A stretch of 64,000 bases of DNA from Falsiroseomonas sp050563525 (GCF_050563525.1 NZ_JBNXUN010000008.1:1-64000); one strand, 5' to 3'; counted from the first letter of the stretch, positions 8,428 to 17,741 are shown. Numbers and translations: made by a program. The notes: generated by a model not told the origin, from the sequence alone.

Positions 8428-8793
8428 TTATCCTGCGCGCCGCTCCGCCACCCGCAGCGCGGCGCAGAGGCGGGAGAAGGCGTACCAGAACGGGCCATGC
8501 CCGACCGGCCCCTGCCCCGGCGCGGCATCCGGCCCCACCGGGTCGCCGCGGCGCAGCAGGCCGAGCCGCGCCTCGAAGCGGCCGCGCATGTTTTCCAGGA
8601 AGCCGCCGGTGGCGCCCATGTACTGCTCCAGCAATTCCGTCGCGATTTCGATTTCGGCGAGGGGGCGGCCTTCAACCGTCAACGCCTTCAGGCTGCGACT
8701 GTCGGCCGCCAGGGCGAGATGCAGCCGGTGCAGCTCGGCCAGGTGGCGGGCGATGGAAAGGCGCGTCTCCCGCGCCAGGTCGCTGTCGGTCAT
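8428..8793 (-). CDS. Conserved hypothetical 121-residue protein
   Basis: I do not recognise a named family. The protein looks soluble and mainly helical: a long N-terminal amphipathic helix (about 8-35), a segment EIEIATELLEQYMGATGGF, and a Gly/Pro-rich loop before a final helix FWYAFSRLCAALRVAE. There is no signal peptide, membrane segment or Cys/His metal site. Codon use is the GC-rich pattern of its neighbours, which supports a real gene. It ends 3 bp from the convergent cupin gene and begins 35 bp downstream of the methyltransferase gene on the same strand. Confidence 0.6.
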   Translation of the reverse strand: MTDSDLARETRLSIARHLAELHRLHLALAADSRSLKALTVEGRPLAEIEIATELLEQYMGATGGFLENMRGRFEARLGLLRRGDPVGPDAAPGQGPVGHGPFWYAFSRLCAALRVAERRAG

Positions 8794-8828
8794 GCGACCA
8801 GCCTGCGCCGCGAAGGGTTGAGACGGGG

Positions 8829-9602
8829 TTAGCGCTTCCAGCCCCAGATCGCGAAGACGCGGTGCGGCACCACCAGCGGGTCCTGGCCGAAGCGCTCATC
8901 CAGCAGGGCAGCGAGTTCTGTGTCGAAGCGCGCCACAGCCGCATCCTCCATCGCGCCGCCGACGCCGGCAGAGGCACGGATGCGGCCGCGCCAATCCTCT
9001 CGCGTGTAGTGTGCCGGATAATCGAAGCCGCCGAAGCCGAGGTCCTGGAACCCGGCAAGTGCGAGATCGGTGGCCCAGGCCGGATAGAAGCCGGTACCGC
9101 GGCCCATGCGCCAACGCGGGTTGTGCGCCTCGATGAGGAATTCGGTGGCGTGCGCGACGTTGCCGGGCAGCGGAATCCAGTCGAAATGGCAGATCAGCAG
9201 CGCGCCGCCGGGGCGCAGCACGCGCATCGCCTCGGCGGCGGCGAGGCCGCGGTCGAACCAGTGCCAGGCCTGGCCGGCGACCACCAGGTCGAAGCTGGCA
9301 TCCGGCTGTTCGGTGCGTTCGGCGAGACCCTCAGAGAAGCGGGCGCGCTCGGCGAGGCCTTCCGCGGCGGCCAGACGCGTCGCGGCGGCGACCTGGCCCG
9401 GCGCCGGGTCCAGGCCCAGCACGGTGGCGCCGCGTGCCGCCAGCCCGCGCGCCAGCGTGCCGGTCCCGGTGCCGAGATCGAGGGCATCGATGCCTGGGCG
9501 CAGCAGGGCGTGGTGCGCCAGCAGGTCGTACAGGCCGGGCGGGAAGCCCTGGCGGTGGCGGGCGTAGTCGGCGCTGGTACGGCTCCAATCCGGGTTGCTC
9601 AT
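8829..9602 (-). CDS. Class I SAM-dependent methyltransferase
   Basis: 257 residues of the Methyltransf_11 type. Motif I is ALDLGTGTGTL at 40-50, followed by VLGLDPAP (acidic residue at the end of strand 2), SFDLVVAGQAWHWFD (motif IV region) and VLRPGGALLICHFDW (post-motif). It transfers a methyl group from AdoMet; the substrate is unknown. Only one Cys is visible, so it lacks the conserved cysteines of the arsenite methyltransferase ArsM, which matters because the two upstream genes belong to families named after arsenosugar clusters. Its ATG overlaps the TGA of the TIGR04282-like gene (ATGA), so the two are translationally coupled. Confidence 0.85.
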   Translation of the reverse strand: MSNPDWSRTSADYARHRQGFPPGLYDLLAHHALLRPGIDALDLGTGTGTLARGLAARGATVLGLDPAPGQVAAATRLAAAEGLAERARFSEGLAERTEQPDASFDLVVAGQAWHWFDRGLAAAEAMRVLRPGGALLICHFDWIPLPGNVAHATEFLIEAHNPRWRMGRGTGFYPAWATDLALAGFQDLGFGGFDYPAHYTREDWRGRIRASAGVGGAMEDAAVARFDTELAALLDERFGQDPLVVPHRVFAIWGWKR

Positions 9603-10177
9603 CGACGGGTTTTCTCCAGCGCCCGAAGATCCTCGGCAGTGTCCACGTCGCGCAGACGGCGCAGCAGGGCGACGCGGTGGTTGCGAAAATTGGCCAGCGT
9701 ATCGGCCAGGGCGTGGTCGGTGGACCAGCGCACCTTGGCGAAGGGTGCGGCCGGCCGCCGCGGGCCGAGGCCGACCAGCCAGTAGCCGCCATCCTCCGCC
9801 GGGCCGAACACGGCATCGGCGCGGCCGAGCGCCCGGAACGCCGCGGCGATGTCGGCGGCGCCGACCTCCGGGATGTCGCTGCCGACGATGACGACGCGCC
9901 GGTGCGGCCGCATGGCGCGGGCCATGCGCTGGCCGAGGCCGCCGCGCCCCTGCGCCAGGACGGGCACCCGGCGCGGCCAGCGCGCCCGCACCCGGTCCGG
10001 CGTCGCGGAAATGGCCGTGGCCCAGCGCCGGTCCCGCCCCACCGCGCCGAGCAGCGCCGCCAACTGCCCGCGATAGAAGCGCAGCGTCGCCATGGCGCCG
10101 ATGCCGCGCGCCAGGCGCCGCTTGACGGTGCCGAGGCGCGGCGCCCGCGCGAAGATCACCAGCTGGTCGCGCTTCAT
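9599..10177 (-). CDS. TIGR04282/DUF2064-family glycosyltransferase-like protein
   Basis: 192 residues. The N-terminal VIFARAPRLGTVKRRLA resembles the nucleotide-binding start of GT-A/nucleotidyltransferase proteins and is typical of DUF2064 (TIGR04282); VVIVGSDIPEV and AVFGPAEDGGYWLVGL are the other family blocks. Members are annotated as arsenosugar-biosynthesis glycosyltransferases, but many occur outside arsenic clusters. It is coupled by ATGA overlaps to the TIGR04283-like glycosyltransferase upstream and the methyltransferase downstream, so the three probably serve one pathway. The start at 10177 follows the family N terminus and the overlap; longer in-frame starts run through the neighbouring gene. 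Confidence 0.82.
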   Translation of the reverse strand: MKRDQLVIFARAPRLGTVKRRLARGIGAMATLRFYRGQLAALLGAVGRDRRWATAISATPDRVRARWPRRVPVLAQGRGGLGQRMARAMRPHRRVVIVGSDIPEVGAADIAAAFRALGRADAVFGPAEDGGYWLVGLGPRRPAAPFAKVRWSTDHALADTLANFRNHRVALLRRLRDVDTAEDLRALEKTRR

Positions 10178-10848
10178 CGCCTGGCCTTGCCCGCATAGAT
10201 TCGCGCGATGATGCGTGGCGGAACGCCCGCGAACCAGAGCGTCAGGCAGCCGAGGTTGCGCGCCGACCGCGCCAGATAGCCATCCCGCCGCCACCGCGCC
10301 GCACTTGTCACCGCCGCCACCGGCAGGGCGCCGAGCCGGGCGCGGCCGAGGCGGCGGACCAGATCCACATCCTCCATCAGCGGCAGCGGGCGCAGGCCGC
10401 CGACACTGGCCAGCAGGTCCCGGTGGATCAGCAGCCCCTGGTCGCCATAAGGCAGGCCGAGGGTGCGGCAGCGCCAGGCGACGGCGCGTTCCAGGCGACG
10501 CGCGGCGGCGCCAGGATCGTCCAGCACGAATCGGAAGTACCAGGCACGGCCGGGCTTCTGCATCGCCGCTGCCACCGCCGCATCCCATCCCGGCGCCAGG
10601 ACGGTGTCGGCATGCAGCAGCAGCAGCCAGGGGTTCCGGACGGCGGCGATGCCGGTGGCGAGCTGGACTCCGCGACCGCGCGGCGCAACCAGGATGCGCG
10701 GCCCGGGGATTGCGGCGGTGCCGTCGGTGCTGCCGCCATCGACCAGCAGGATTTCGGCGGGCACCTCCCCCAGCGCTTCCAGGGTCGCCGGCAGGGTGCC
10801 GGCGGCGTCCAGCGCTGGGATGACGACAGAAAGTCCGACTATTCGCAT
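10174..10848 (-). CDS. TIGR04283-family GT2 glycosyltransferase
   Basis: 224 residues. Family 2 GT-A fold: SVVIPALDAAGTLPATLEAL at the N terminus, LLVDGGSTDGT, the LLHADTVL metal/nucleotide-sugar motif (HAD in place of DxD) and DQGLLIHRDLL, with a MEDVDLVRRL block near the C terminus. It transfers a sugar from an activated donor to an unknown acceptor. It is the first gene of a three-gene leftward operon with the TIGR04282-like protein and a methyltransferase. It is divergent from a radical SAM gene, with a perfect 8-bp inverted repeat in the 65-bp spacer. Confidence 0.85.
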   Translation of the reverse strand: MRIVGLSVVIPALDAAGTLPATLEALGEVPAEILLVDGGSTDGTAAIPGPRILVAPRGRGVQLATGIAAVRNPWLLLLHADTVLAPGWDAAVAAAMQKPGRAWYFRFVLDDPGAAARRLERAVAWRCRTLGLPYGDQGLLIHRDLLASVGGLRPLPLMEDVDLVRRLGRARLGALPVAAVTSAARWRRDGYLARSARNLGCLTLWFAGVPPRIIARIYAGKARR

Positions 10849-10899
10849 TTTGTTCTTGACGCCATGCGCCGCCGTGATCTCAATGGAGGTGAGAACAAA
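10849..10899. promoter_or_regulatory. Inverted repeat between divergent glycosyltransferase and radical SAM genes
   Basis: TTTGTTCT at 10849-10856 is matched by AGAACAAA at 10892-10899, a perfect 8-bp inverted repeat with a 35-bp spacer, in the only non-coding gap between the two divergent genes. The left arm abuts the glycosyltransferase ATG; the right arm is 14 bp before the radical SAM ATG. The sequence is conspicuously A/T-richer than the surroundings. It may be an operator serving both directions. Confidence 0.4.
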
Positions 10900-10907
10900 C
10901 AGAGGAC
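10893..10907. promoter_or_regulatory. Degenerate LexA-like box before the radical SAM gene
   Basis: GAAC-N7-GGAC differs at one base from the alphaproteobacterial LexA box (GAAC-N7-GAAC, the reverse of GTTC-N7-GTTC). It ends 6 bp before the ATG and overlaps the probable ribosome binding site. A perfect box occurs in this window before imuA, so the pattern is real for this organism, but a one-base mismatch makes this copy doubtful. Confidence 0.25.
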
Positions 10908-10913
10908 ACGACG

Positions 10914-12032
10914 ATGCCGGATGGGGGAGCCAGCAGCATGCCCTCCCTGGCCCGCAAGGGCCGGGGTGCCGTCACCAATCCGGGCATCCGCTACGAGACG
11001 ACCCGCACCGAACTGCAGGACGATGGCTGGGGCACGCTGGCCGCGGAATTCGCCGACCTGCCGCCGCTGCCCACCACGCTGACGCGGGAACACGCCCGCA
11101 GCGCCCTGTCCTGGAACGACAGCCCGGATATCGGCTTCGACCGCTCGTTGAACCCGTATCGCGGCTGCGAGCATGGCTGCATCTACTGCTACGCCCGGCC
11201 GGCGCATGCCTATGTCGGGATGTCGCCGGGCCTGGATTTCGAGACGCGGCTGATGTTCAAGCCGAATCTGCCCGAACTGCTGGAGAAGGAGCTTTCGAGG
11301 CCGGGCTACGTGGCTAAGCCGGTGGCGCTGGGGGCGAATACGGACCCCTACCAGCCGGTGGAACGCACGCTCGGCATCACGCGGCGGGTGCTGGAAGTGC
11401 TGGAACGCTTCGGCCATCCGGTCACCATCGTCACCAAGGGCGCCCTGGTGCTGCGAGACCTCGATATCCTGAAGCGCCTGGCAGAACGCAACCTGGTGCA
11501 TGTGTGCCTGTCCATCACCACGCTCGACATGAAGCTGGCCCGCGCGATGGAACCGCGCGCGGCCAACCCGCTGAAGCGCCTGGCGGCGGTGACGGAGCTG
11601 GCGAAGGCCGGCATCCCCGTCGGCGTGCTGGCGGCGCCGATGATCCCAGCGCTGAACGACATGGAACTGGAGCGCATCCTGGAGGCCAGCGCCCGCGCCG
11701 GCGCCAGCCGCGCCGGCTACGTGCTGTTGCGGCTGCCGCTCGAGATCAAGGAGATGTTCGAGGCCTGGCTGGCCGAGCACCACCCGGACCGCGCCGCCCG
11801 AGTCCTGGCCCTGGTGCGGGAGACCCGCGGCGGGCGGCTGTACGATGCGCGCTTCGGCCAGCGCCAGACCGGCACCGGCCCCTATGCCGAACTGATGGCG
11901 CAGCGTTTCCGGATCGCGCTGCGGCGCTACGGGCTCGGTGGCCGCGGCACCGGCGGCGGCATGTCGGAAGGGCTGGATTGCAGCCAGTTCCAGCCGCCCC
12001 GCGCACCCGCCCGGCAGCTTGAGCTTCTGTAG
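10914..12032 (+). CDS. PA0069-family radical SAM protein (SplB-like)
   Basis: 372 residues. The 4Fe-4S/AdoMet motif C-X3-C-X2-C is at C85, C89 and C92 (RGCEHGCIYCYARP), preceded by LNPYRGC, the hallmark of the COG1533 SplB-like group to which PA0069-type proteins belong. Later blocks are ALGANTDPYQPVE and a TIM-barrel scaffold. Spore photoproduct lyase itself repairs UV damage, but the reaction of PA0069-type proteins is not established. The start at 10914 has GAGG 7-10 bp upstream; an internal ATG eight codons later is possible. It is divergent from a sugar-transferase/methyltransferase operon, and its 3' end almost touches the small membrane protein gene. Confidence 0.88.
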   Translation: MPDGGASSMPSLARKGRGAVTNPGIRYETTRTELQDDGWGTLAAEFADLPPLPTTLTREHARSALSWNDSPDIGFDRSLNPYRGCEHGCIYCYARPAHAYVGMSPGLDFETRLMFKPNLPELLEKELSRPGYVAKPVALGANTDPYQPVERTLGITRRVLEVLERFGHPVTIVTKGALVLRDLDILKRLAERNLVHVCLSITTLDMKLARAMEPRAANPLKRLAAVTELAKAGIPVGVLAAPMIPALNDMELERILEASARAGASRAGYVLLRLPLEIKEMFEAWLAEHHPDRAARVLALVRETRGGRLYDARFGQRQTGTGPYAELMAQRFRIALRRYGLGGRGTGGGMSEGLDCSQFQPPRAPARQLELL

Positions 12033-12034
12033 GG

Positions 12035-12217
12035 TCACATGCGCCGGATCGGCACGCGGTCGGTCGTCATCCAGGCCGGCCAGCCGATGAAGCGCTCGAC
12101 CAGCACCAGCACGGTCGCCAGCACCAACACGACGATCAGGATGCGTACATAGGTGCGGGACGGCGGATGGCGCCACCACTGCGCCATCCGCCAGAGAATT
12201 CGCGTCAGCGGGTCCAT
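12035..12217 (-). CDS. Small single-pass membrane protein, 60 residues
   Basis: A short basic N terminus (MDPLTRILWRMAQWWRHPPSR) is followed by one strong transmembrane segment at about residues 24-42 (ILIVVLVLATVLVLVERF) and a short polar tail. Its ATG overlaps the stop of the upstream Ldh2-type gene as TGATG, so it is probably translated by coupling and is the last gene of the ABC importer operon. I know no function; it could be a membrane partner of the importer. Longer reading upstream in the same frame is only the antisense-like shadow of the dehydrogenase gene. Confidence 0.65.
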   Translation of the reverse strand: MDPLTRILWRMAQWWRHPPSRTYVRILIVVLVLATVLVLVERFIGWPAWMTTDRVPIRRM

Positions 12218-13302
12218 CAGCCGTTGGTCGGCACCCCGAGGCGCCGGGCCACCTGCAGGATGCTCTCCCAGGTGTCGGGCTGCAGCGGCACGCCATTGGC
12301 TAGGCGGTCGGCGCGGGTCTGCGCCTCCTTGTCGCCGGGCGCCAGAACCGGCTGGTCCGCATTCGCCGGGCTGGTCTCCATCACCCAGTCGACATAGGCG
12401 CGGCCGGTCGCCTCGAACTCCGCCTGCGTGCCGAAATGCTTCGGCGAGACGTAGAAGCTGAGCATCCCGTTGGCGATGCGCCCACGCGCCTCGACCGGGC
12501 CGGAGGTGCCGCCGCCGGTCAGCGCGCCGGCCAGCATCTCGCACATGAAGGCAAGCCCGCTGCCCTTGTGCTCGCCAAAGGCACGAATCGCGCCCTTCCC
12601 GTTGGACGGGTTGCGCGGGCCGATCTGCGGGTAGTCGCCGTAAAGCGTATGCGGATCGGCCGAGAGCGTGCCGTCCGGCTCGATCAGCGCGTCATGCGGC
12701 AGCGCCTTGCCACCATTGGAGGCTACCAGCACCTTGCCCTCCGCGACCAGGGAGGTCGCGAAGTCCAGGATCAGCGGCCGGCCCGGCAGCGGCACGCCCA
12801 CGCTGAACGGCGCGGTGGAGAAGCGGCGTTCGGTGCCGCCAAAGGGCGCCACCAGCACGCTGCCGGCGACGTTGACGAAATGCACCGAGATCAGCCCCGC
12901 CGCGACCGCCTTTTCCGAATATTCGCCGACGCGGCCGATATGGCCGGCGTTGCGCAGGCCCACCACCGCGATGCCGTGCTGCAGGGCACGGGCGATGCCG
13001 AGGTCCACCGCCTGCGGCGCAACTGTCTGGCCGAAGCCGAAATGCCCGTCCAGCAGCGCGAAGCAGCCGCCATCCGTGACGATCTCGGCGGTCTGGCCCT
13101 TCAGCACGAAGCCTGCTTCGAGCCACTCGACATAGCGCGGTACCCGCGCCACGCCGTGGCTGTCGTGGCCCGCCAGGTTGGCACCCAGCAGGTGGGTGCT
13201 GATGCGGTTCGCCTCCGCGCCGTCGCAGCCCGCGGCTGCGAAGATCTTCTCCACGACCGATTCGAGCGCGGGCGCGGGGACGGTGACGTAGGTGGCGGCC
13301 AT
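12217..13302 (-). CDS. Ldh2-family (malate/L-lactate type) NAD(P)-dependent oxidoreductase
   Basis: 361 residues matching the Ldh_2/MdhC superfamily, whose members oxidise 2-hydroxy acids or reduce 2-oxo and cyclic imino acids. Visible family blocks: the N-terminal helical region with HDSHGVARVPRYVEWLEAG, HIGRVGEYSEKA in the middle, ILDFATSLVAEGKV, and GEHKGSGLAFMCEMLAGAL near the end. The HSHG-type His is a catalytic residue in characterised members. It sits 54 bp downstream of the importer ATPase gene on the same strand, suggesting it acts on the imported substrate or its first product. A second, dissimilar Ldh2 gene is at 39293-40297. Confidence 0.88.
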   Translation of the reverse strand: MAATYVTVPAPALESVVEKIFAAAGCDGAEANRISTHLLGANLAGHDSHGVARVPRYVEWLEAGFVLKGQTAEIVTDGGCFALLDGHFGFGQTVAPQAVDLGIARALQHGIAVVGLRNAGHIGRVGEYSEKAVAAGLISVHFVNVAGSVLVAPFGGTERRFSTAPFSVGVPLPGRPLILDFATSLVAEGKVLVASNGGKALPHDALIEPDGTLSADPHTLYGDYPQIGPRNPSNGKGAIRAFGEHKGSGLAFMCEMLAGALTGGGTSGPVEARGRIANGMLSFYVSPKHFGTQAEFEATGRAYVDWVMETSPANADQPVLAPGDKEAQTRADRLANGVPLQPDTWESILQVARRLGVPTNG

Positions 13303-13356
13303 GGGGTTTCCTCGACTGACTTGGCCGCCAGTCTAGATCAGCCGCGTACGCCTCGC

Positions 13357-14457
<1,101 letters not shown>

Positions 14458-14466
14458 AGGAAGCCC

Positions 14467-15363
14467 CTAGCCTTTCGTTGCGCCGGCGGTCAGCCCGGCG
14501 ATGTAGTAGTCCATCAGGAACGCGTAGACGACCACCGGCGGCAGCGCCGCGAGCAGCGCGCCGGCCATCAGCTGGCCCCAGGCGAAGGTGTCGCCACGGA
14601 TCAGCTGGCTGACCACGCCGATGGTCAACGGCATCTCGTCCGGCCGCGTGATGAAGGCGGTCGGGTAGACGAACGCGGCCCAGGACACGGTGAAGGCGAA
14701 GATGGTCGCCGCGATGATGCCGGGCAGCGCGACCGGGATGAAGATGCGGATCAGCATCTGCCACCAGCCGCAGCCATCGATCAGCGCCGCCTCGTCCAGC
14801 TCCTTCGGGATGGAGGCGAAGTAGCCGATCATGATCCAGGTGCAGAACGGCACCGTCAGCGTCGGATAGACCAGCACCAGCCCCCAGGTGGAGTTCAACA
14901 AGCCGAGCCCGCCAACGATCTGGTACAGCGGGATGAACAGCAGCGTGTCCGGCACCAGGTAGGTCAGGAACACACCGGTGGCCAGCACCTGGCTGCCCCA
15001 GAACTTCATCCGTGCCAGCGCGAAGGCCGCGAGCACGGAGATGATCATGCTCAGCGCCACCACCAGCACCGTCACCTTGATGCTGTTCCAGAAGAAGCCG
15101 CGGAACATCGGGTCGCCGATCAGCGCGGTGTAGTTCTCGAGCGTCGGCGACTTGACGATCCAGGGGTTGCCGCCGAGGTCGGCGACCTCCGCGCTGGTCT
15201 TCAGGCTGGTCAGCAGCATGTAGAAGGGTGGCGCCAGCATGATGATGGCAGCGATCACCAGCGAGACGTAGGCCACAATCAGCGCCCAGCGACGCTCCTT
15301 TCGCAGCGACCCGGCCCGGCCGAATTCGGTCAGGCCCGTGCGTTTGACGGCGGTGGCGGACAT
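14467..15363 (-). CDS. ABC importer permease (carbohydrate type, MalG-like)
   Basis: 298 residues, about six transmembrane helices. The EAA coupling loop reads PKELDEAALIDGCGWWQMLIRI, which docks on the ATPase. A cytoplasmic basic N terminus precedes the first helix (VAYVSLVIAAIIMLAPPFYMLLTSL). It pairs with the next permease upstream to form the membrane channel. Its ATG overlaps that gene's stop (TGATG at 15361-15365), so the two subunits are translationally coupled. Confidence 0.93.
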   Translation of the reverse strand: MSATAVKRTGLTEFGRAGSLRKERRWALIVAYVSLVIAAIIMLAPPFYMLLTSLKTSAEVADLGGNPWIVKSPTLENYTALIGDPMFRGFFWNSIKVTVLVVALSMIISVLAAFALARMKFWGSQVLATGVFLTYLVPDTLLFIPLYQIVGGLGLLNSTWGLVLVYPTLTVPFCTWIMIGYFASIPKELDEAALIDGCGWWQMLIRIFIPVALPGIIAATIFAFTVSWAAFVYPTAFITRPDEMPLTIGVVSQLIRGDTFAWGQLMAGALLAALPPVVVYAFLMDYYIAGLTAGATKG

Positions 15364-16292
15364 CAGGCCTCCTGCTGGTTGCGGCGCGTCACGCCGCGCA
15401 GGACGAAGAAGGCGATGACGGCGAGGATCGGGAACATGAACAGCGACACCGCCGCACCGCGCGGGATGTTTCCCGACAGTACGCCGACCTGGAAGGCGTA
15501 GCTCGCAAACACATGCGTCAGGTCGCGCGGGCCACCATTGGTCAGCACGCGGACGATGTCGTAGTTGGCGAAGGTCACGATCAGGCTGAACAGCACGGTG
15601 ATGGAGATGATGTTCCGCATCATCGGCAGGGTGATGAAGCGCAGCCGCTGCCAGGACGTGGCGCCATCGATCATCGCGGCCTCATATAATTGCTCCGGCA
15701 CAGATTTCAGCGCAGCCAGGTACATGATCATGAAGAAGGGCGCGCCGTACCAGACGTTGACGATGATGACGGAGATCCGCGCCCACCAGGGCTCGCCGAG
15801 CCAGGGGACCGCCGGCACGGCGAAGATCGCCAGCACGTAGTTGATCGAGGAGTAGGACGGCTCGAACATCCACCACCAGCCGAGCGTGGACAGCGCCGGC
15901 GGGATCACCCACGGCACCAGCAGCATGCCGCGCCACTTGCGCTGCCCCTTGGTCGGCAGGTGGTGCAGCATGTGGGCCAGCCAGAAGCCGATCAGCGCCT
16001 TCAGGATCACCGCGGTGATCGCGAAGAACATCGACTGGAAGATCACCATCCTGAAGGTTTCGGATTCCAGCAGGATGTCGAAGTTCGTCAGCCCGATGAA
16101 CTCCGTCATCCGCCGGTTCAGCGTCGACAGGTAAATGGCATAGCCTGCCGGCCACACCACCAGCCCGCCGATGATGGCGATCAGCGGCAGCGTCATCAGG
16201 AAAGCCACGGTGGATCTCTGCCGCGCGAAGCGCTTCAGCGATCCGCCGCCCGCCGCAGCGCGCTGCATCGGAATGGTCGACCCGTCGGCCAT
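15363..16292 (-). CDS. ABC importer permease (carbohydrate type, MalF-like)
   Basis: 309 residues with about six membrane helices. After a short N terminus comes FLMTLPLIAIIGGLVVWPAGYAIYLST, and the EAA loop is PEQLYEAAMIDGATSWQRLRFITLP. It forms the heteromeric channel with the MalG-like subunit. GGAGGAGG lies about 7 bp upstream of the ATG. The 65-bp gap to the binding-protein gene contains a 13-bp perfect GC hairpin that may set the binding-protein-to-permease ratio. Confidence 0.93.
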   Translation of the reverse strand: MADGSTIPMQRAAAGGGSLKRFARQRSTVAFLMTLPLIAIIGGLVVWPAGYAIYLSTLNRRMTEFIGLTNFDILLESETFRMVIFQSMFFAITAVILKALIGFWLAHMLHHLPTKGQRKWRGMLLVPWVIPPALSTLGWWWMFEPSYSSINYVLAIFAVPAVPWLGEPWWARISVIIVNVWYGAPFFMIMYLAALKSVPEQLYEAAMIDGATSWQRLRFITLPMMRNIISITVLFSLIVTFANYDIVRVLTNGGPRDLTHVFASYAFQVGVLSGNIPRGAAVSLFMFPILAVIAFFVLRGVTRRNQQEA

Positions 16293-16320
16293 GCGGCCTC
16301 CTCCTCAGCCGTGACGCGCT

Positions 16321-16350
16321 GCCCGGGGCGCGCGGGAGCGCGCCCCGGGC
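16321..16350 (-). ncRNA. Intercistronic hairpin between binding protein and permease
   Basis: A perfect 13-bp stem (16321-16333 pairing with 16338-16350, all G/C) closed by a 4-nt loop lies 7 bp after the binding-protein stop and 28 bp before the permease start. No U-tract follows, so it is not a standard intrinsic terminator. Stem-loops in this position in other importer operons (for example malE-malF) stabilise the upstream mRNA segment and allow more binding protein than membrane subunits; the same role here is inference. Confidence 0.7.
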
Positions 16351-16357
16351 TGGTCCG

Positions 16358-17716
16358 TCAGCCGCCGCGGCGCATGTTGTTGATCTCGCGCTCGAGCCAG
16401 CCGAGCGCCTGGTCCATCGACTCGCCGCCCTGGGCGACGCGGGCGATGACCTTGGTGTTCATTGCCTGGATATACAGCTGGCTCGCCAGCTCCGGAGGGG
16501 CCGGAGCGAAGGCGATGGAGGCGGTCGCCTGGTGGTGCGGCTTCAGCGGGTAGTTGAAGATGGTGCCGACCGGCGGGCCTTCGCGCTCCCACACCGGGAA
16601 GTTGCTCATGCTGGCGAAGGGCGGGATGTCGTAGCCGCCGCTGCGGTTCGTGGTGGCCTCCGCCGCCTCGCGGGAGGAGATGAATTCCAGGAAGGACTTC
16701 GCCGCACCCTTGTTGCGGCCGAAGGCCCAGATGCCGGTGGTCCAGGGCAGGTAGGCAATGAAGCGCCCCTCCGGCCCGGCCGGCATCGGGACGGTCCAGC
16801 ACTGTTCCGCCACCTGCGGCGCGTCGCGCTTGGCCACCGCCCAGGCGGAGGGCGGGTTGAACACGAGCGCGGATCGGCCGGAGATCAGCGCGCGGTTGTT
16901 GCTGCCGTCGTCCCAGGCCCAGACATCGTTCGGCAGGAACTTGCTGATCTTCACCGCCATGTCGATGGCGGAGCGCAGCTTGGCGTTGTTCCGGATGGTG
17001 GGGTTGCCGCGCGCATCCGTCATCGCCGCGCCATAGGACAGGAACAGCGCACCGACCCAGTCGACCGCATCGGTGAACTGGCCCATCGGCAGGCCGAAGG
17101 GGACGCCGGCGGCGTGGCACTTCTCGGCGGCCATCAGGAAGGTGTCCCAGTTCCAGGTATCGGCGCCCGGGCCGCGCTCGGCCCTGGCCGGCCACATGGC
17201 GCGGATATCGAGGCCGGCGTGCTGCTGCATCAGGTCGAACCGCACGCAGGCCGGCTTGTTCTGGGTGCCGGAGGTCGCTGGCACGCCGCGCCAGGCGCCA
17301 TCCCGCTTGGCCAGGAATTCCGCCACCGGGTTGATCGGGCCGTGCGCTGCGATCAGCTTCGCGATCAGGTCGTCCACCGGCTCCAGCTGGTCGGCGTAGG
17401 CGCCGATGTCCCACGGGCCGAGCGAGATGCCGTCATGGCCGCTGCGGGCCTGGGCCTGGGCGGCGGCGGTCAGCTGCAGCTGGTTGCCGGTGGTGTTGAT
17501 GAAGTCCAGCGTCAGGTTGACACGGTTGCGTTCCGCCCATTGCCGGCCCAGCACCTGCAGCGCCTCGTTGCTGCCGGGAACCCAATGGTCCCAGAAGGCA
17601 AATCGGAGATTGCCGCCGGTGCCCTGCGCGAAGACCGTTGGCGCGGCAAGCGTGGTGCCCGCCGTCAGCGCCGCACCCGCGCGCAGCACGTCGCGCCGGT
17701 TCATTCCCTGGACCAT
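16358..17716 (-). CDS. ABC importer substrate-binding protein (family 1 type)
   Basis: 452 residues. A twin-arginine-like signal peptide (NRRDVLRAGAALTAGTTLAAP, cleavage near VFAQG) is followed by a mature extracellular solute-binding protein: LRFAFWDHWVPG, an NLTLDFINTTGN strand and a late FLEFISSREAAEATT segment typical of carbohydrate-binding SBPs. It captures the substrate in the periplasm for the two permeases. The ligand cannot be read from the sequence. The start is 17716, or four codons later at 17704 where MNRRDVL begins. It is the first gene of the operon and is divergent from the DUF2382 gene. Confidence 0.9.
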   Translation of the reverse strand: MVQGMNRRDVLRAGAALTAGTTLAAPTVFAQGTGGNLRFAFWDHWVPGSNEALQVLGRQWAERNRVNLTLDFINTTGNQLQLTAAAQAQARSGHDGISLGPWDIGAYADQLEPVDDLIAKLIAAHGPINPVAEFLAKRDGAWRGVPATSGTQNKPACVRFDLMQQHAGLDIRAMWPARAERGPGADTWNWDTFLMAAEKCHAAGVPFGLPMGQFTDAVDWVGALFLSYGAAMTDARGNPTIRNNAKLRSAIDMAVKISKFLPNDVWAWDDGSNNRALISGRSALVFNPPSAWAVAKRDAPQVAEQCWTVPMPAGPEGRFIAYLPWTTGIWAFGRNKGAAKSFLEFISSREAAEATTNRSGGYDIPPFASMSNFPVWEREGPPVGTIFNYPLKPHHQATASIAFAPAPPELASQLYIQAMNTKVIARVAQGGESMDQALGWLEREINNMRRGG

Positions 17717-17741
17717 CCCTGTTCTCTCCTGCCCTTGGTAC

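Noticed and set aside
9599..10588. Arsenosugar biosynthesis cluster
   Set aside because: Only the TIGR0428x-type proteins match; the methyltransferase has no ArsM cysteine set, the radical SAM is PA0069-type, and no ars gene is in the window. Kept only as a lead.
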